Shown here: one piece after another, positions 21,881 through 23,556 of the stretch
How the letters are laid out: each line of letters begins with the position of its first letter
Position numbering within the stretch: position 1 is the first letter of the stretch
DNA from: Bifidobacterium breve
GTDB taxonomy: Bacteria > Actinomycetota > Acidimicrobiia > IMCC26256 > PALSA-555
Direction of reading: 5' to 3'
Assembly: GCA_945889545.1 (NCBI GenBank)
Contig: CAMDCC010000011.1
Coordinates: 1-23,556 of the forward strand
DNA: 23,556 bases
Made by a program: the position numbers and the translations under genes
Notes under the pieces: model-generated
What the model saw: only the letters and a program-made list of their open reading frames with translations
What the model was told of the DNA's origin: nothing
The model's database searches: none

Positions 21881-22791
21881 GCGATGTCCAGGGCATACGC
21901 GCGATCAGCGCGCGTTGTCGTGAATCCCAGTGCCTCGTACAACGCGACGGCAGGCTCGTTCCCGGCGTCGACGAACAGCATGCCCACCGGTGTGCCGCGT
22001 TCGTGCAGTGATACAAGACCGCCGACGACCAGCGCGCGACCGAGTCCCGATCTCTGGCGATCAGGGTCGACGCCGATGACGTAGATCTCACCGAGTGAGT
22101 CGGGCTCGATCGGGAGATTCGGTGCGTGCACCTTCGTCCAGCAGAAGCCAGCGATGCCGCGGTCGTCGATCGCCAACAGGAAGCCGGCAGGATCGAACCA
22201 CGGCTCGGTCTCGCGTACCCGGAGGTCGTCTTCGGTCCAGCCCCCTTGGTCGGGATCGTGCACGAACGCGCGGTTGTTCACCGTGACCCACGCAGCTTCG
22301 TCTTGGCCGATCACGAACGGGCGGGTCGTGATGCCCGGCGGCCAGCGCGGTTCCTCGACGATCGGGAGCGGCACGCGCATCTCGCGGAGCTCCCGCTCGA
22401 CTTGGAATCCTCGACTGGTGGCGAACGCGTCGGCGCGGTCGTCGGCTCCGAACGCCCATAAGAGCACGCGTCGCGCGTGGTGATCGGTAGCGGCTCCGAG
22501 CGCCGCGTCGAGCAGCGCGCTCGCCACGCCGGCCTCTCGGTGATCGGGGAGCACCACGACGCCGGCCGTGACGCGACCATTGCCGTCGGCCGTGGTGTGC
22601 AGTGCGCCGACGGGCTGCTCGTCGGCCGTGGCGAGGAACAGGGTGGTGCGCTCGCTCGGCGTGCCGAGATCACGCCAGACGGCGTCGCCGAGCGATGGGT
22701 GACCATCCGCGGCCTCTGCGGTGTCGGCCAGCGCGTGAACCGCCGCAACGTCGGCAGGCGCGATGGGATGGCACCTGCGCACATCGATCAC
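21877..22791 (-). CDS. mshD: Mycothiol synthase MshD
   Basis: A 304-residue protein with two tandem GNAT domains (about 1-140 and 150-304). It should transfer an acetyl group from acetyl-CoA to the cysteine amine of Cys-GlcN-Ins, the last step of mycothiol synthesis. Recognisable MshD wording includes VNNRAF (171-176), QGGWTEDDL (182-190), EPWFDPAGF (196-204), FCWTKVH (216-222) and the acetyl-CoA loop VDPDRQRSGLGRAL (241-254). The first domain keeps a degenerate acetyl-CoA loop (DHREAGVASAL). The gene starts at GTG 22791, six bases after TAGCCT on the minus strand, and overlaps rlmN by four bases. Mycothiol is confined to actinobacteria, which places the organism. It is divergent from nth. 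Confidence 0.9.
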   Translation of the reverse strand: MIDVRRCHPIAPADVAAVHALADTAEAADGHPSLGDAVWRDLGTPSERTTLFLATADEQPVGALHTTADGNGRVTAGVVVLPDHREAGVASALLDAALGAATDHHARRVLLWAFGADDRADAFATSRGFQVERELREMRVPLPIVEEPRWPPGITTRPFVIGQDEAAWVTVNNRAFVHDPDQGGWTEDDLRVRETEPWFDPAGFLLAIDDRGIAGFCWTKVHAPNLPIEPDSLGEIYVIGVDPDRQRSGLGRALVVGGLVSLHERGTPVGMLFVDAGNEPAVALYEALGFTTTRADRAYALDIA

Positions 22792-22797
22792 GGCCCA

Positions 22798-22803
22798 AGG
22801 CTA
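22798..22803 (-). promoter_or_regulatory. Leaderless-type -10 hexamer for the mshD operon
   Basis: TAGCCT on the minus strand, six bases before GTG 22791. Confidence 0.55.
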
Positions 22804-22820
22804 ATGGGGGTCGACCGCCG

Positions 22821-22876
22821 GGCTCTGTTGTGGCGGTTCTATCGTGGGGGCTCTGTCGTGAGGGCTCTATCGTGCG
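22821..22876 (+). repeat. Four 14-base tandem repeats forming the nth promoter region
   Basis: Four head-to-tail units of the form GGYTCTRTYGTGNN (22821-22834, 22835-22848, 22849-22862, 22863-22876). Each contains the hexamer TRTYGT. Copies 2 and 4 read TATCGT, a fit to the -10 pattern; copies 1 and 3 have G in its second position. Copy 4 provides the -10 that lies six bases before the nth ATG. Confidence 0.88.
22868..22873 (+). promoter_or_regulatory. Leaderless-type -10 hexamer for nth
   Basis: TATCGT with a six-base gap to ATG 22880, inside the last 14-base repeat. Confidence 0.6.
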
Positions 22877-22879
22877 GCG

Positions 22880-23533
22880 ATGGCCCGTCCGAGAGGAGCG
22901 CGAGCGCGCGCCAACATCGTGGTCGAGCGACTCCGACTGGAATACCCGGGCTCAGCGCGCGAGCTCTGCGCGCTCGTGCACACCTCGCCGTTCCAACTGC
23001 TGGCCGCCACGATCCTGTCAGCGCAGTGCACCGACGAGATGGTCAACAAGGTCACGCCGGCACTGTTTGCCCGATATCCAGCGCCGATCGATCTCGCCGA
23101 GGCTGACCCGACCGAGGTGGAGGTGTTGATCCACGCGACCGGCTTCTTCCGCCAGAAGACCAAGAGCCTGATCGGGATGGGGACGGCCCTCGAAGAGCGA
23201 TTCGATGGAGAGGTGCCGACCGAGCTCGATGATCTCGTCACGCTTCCCGGGGTCGGCCGCAAGACGGGCAACGTGATTCGGTCGGTGGCCTTTGGGTTAC
23301 CGGGGCTCCCCGTCGATACGCACGTGGGTCGACTCACGCGGCTCTTGAAGCTCACGAGTGAGACGGATCCGGTGAAGGTCGAGCACGATCTCGGCGGCTT
23401 GGTCGAGCCGGAGGAGCGCGGTGGGCTCTCACTGCGCTTGATCCAACACGGTCGACGGGTCTGCATCGCGCGTCGCCCGAAGTGCGATGTGTGCCTCCTC
23501 AACGGCGTGTGCCCGTCTGCCTTCAAGACCTGA
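22880..23533 (+). CDS. nth: Endonuclease III (DNA glycosylase/AP lyase)
   Basis: A 217-residue HhH-GPD glycosylase that removes oxidised pyrimidines and cleaves at abasic sites in base-excision repair. The helix-hairpin-helix LPGVGRKTGNV has the catalytic Lys128, and VDTHVGR has the catalytic Asp146. The C-terminal [4Fe-4S] cluster motif is complete, Cys195-x6-Cys202-x2-Cys205-x5-Cys211. The helical core LLAATILSAQCTDEMVN is standard. The N-terminal dozen residues are Arg/Ala-rich and extend beyond the E. coli enzyme. The start at ATG 22880 agrees with the -10 element just upstream, and there is no Shine-Dalgarno site. It is divergent from the mshD operon; the frame ends 23 bases before the window edge. 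Confidence 0.97.
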   Translation: MARPRGARARANIVVERLRLEYPGSARELCALVHTSPFQLLAATILSAQCTDEMVNKVTPALFARYPAPIDLAEADPTEVEVLIHATGFFRQKTKSLIGMGTALEERFDGEVPTELDDLVTLPGVGRKTGNVIRSVAFGLPGLPVDTHVGRLTRLLKLTSETDPVKVEHDLGGLVEPEERGGLSLRLIQHGRRVCIARRPKCDVCLLNGVCPSAFKT

Positions 23534-23556
23534 ACGGGCTCCAGATCCGAAGGGCT

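Noticed and set aside
22821..22876. CRISPR array reading of the 14-base repeats
   Set aside because: The units are contiguous without spacers and far shorter than CRISPR repeats.

Overview
The window is a gene-dense, G+C-rich stretch of an actinobacterial chromosome with 24 genes and no gene-free gap above about 200 bases. A mycothiol synthase gene (mshD), an F420-type luciferase-like oxidoreductase, several P450/fatty-acyl genes of the kind used on steroids, and starts that look leaderless all point to Actinomycetota. The uncharacterised mix of genes would suit the Acidimicrobiia, but that placement is inference. No mobile element, phage gene, CRISPR array, tRNA or rRNA was seen.

Layout. 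3-998 is the 3' part of an adenine deaminase gene. 1014-3954 holds small and poorly known genes: a 36-residue basic protein, a DUF6629-like membrane protein, a cold-shock protein with a long leader, a small DPNAP-repeat protein, a TMEM175-type channel protein and a DinB-family protein whose gene carries an in-frame TAG near its start. 4001-10724 is a lipid or steroid-like catabolic block: a minus-strand SDR dehydrogenase divergent from an acyl-CoA dehydrogenase and an ADP-forming acyl-CoA synthetase, then two convergent cytochromes P450 separated by a strong hairpin. 10797-13230 (plus strand) is an endonuclease/phosphatase-fold protein followed by a PPK2 polyphosphate kinase, then an unrecognised protein. 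13267-18508 (minus strand) is a tightly overlapping three-gene operon: M3/M2-type metallopeptidase, FadD19-like acyl-CoA ligase, and a DUF255 thioredoxin-domain protein. 18530-20466 has a methyltransferase divergent from an F420-type oxidoreductase. 20463-22791 (minus) is the operon mshD-rlmN-membrane protein, with 4-base overlaps, divergent from nth (endonuclease III) at 22880-23533.

The catabolic genes (P450 pair, FadD19-like ligase, acyl-CoA dehydrogenase, ADP-forming CoA ligase, SDR) could act together on a sterol-like or branched lipid substrate: oxidation, CoA activation, then dehydrogenation. They lie in separate transcription units and no ring-degradation gene is in view, so this is a hypothesis.

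The most informative signals are: (1) ten genes with a TANNNT hexamer ending 6-8 bases before the start codon, which points to leaderless transcripts and supports the 36-codon gene; (2) the TGG-to-TAG-like break in the DinB gene; (3) short tandem repeats of 14 and 13 bases in two divergent promoter regions, one of which repeats the -10 element of nth; and (4) an intrinsic terminator that also encodes the end of the opposing gene. I did not find a clearly new multi-gene defence or metabolic system.
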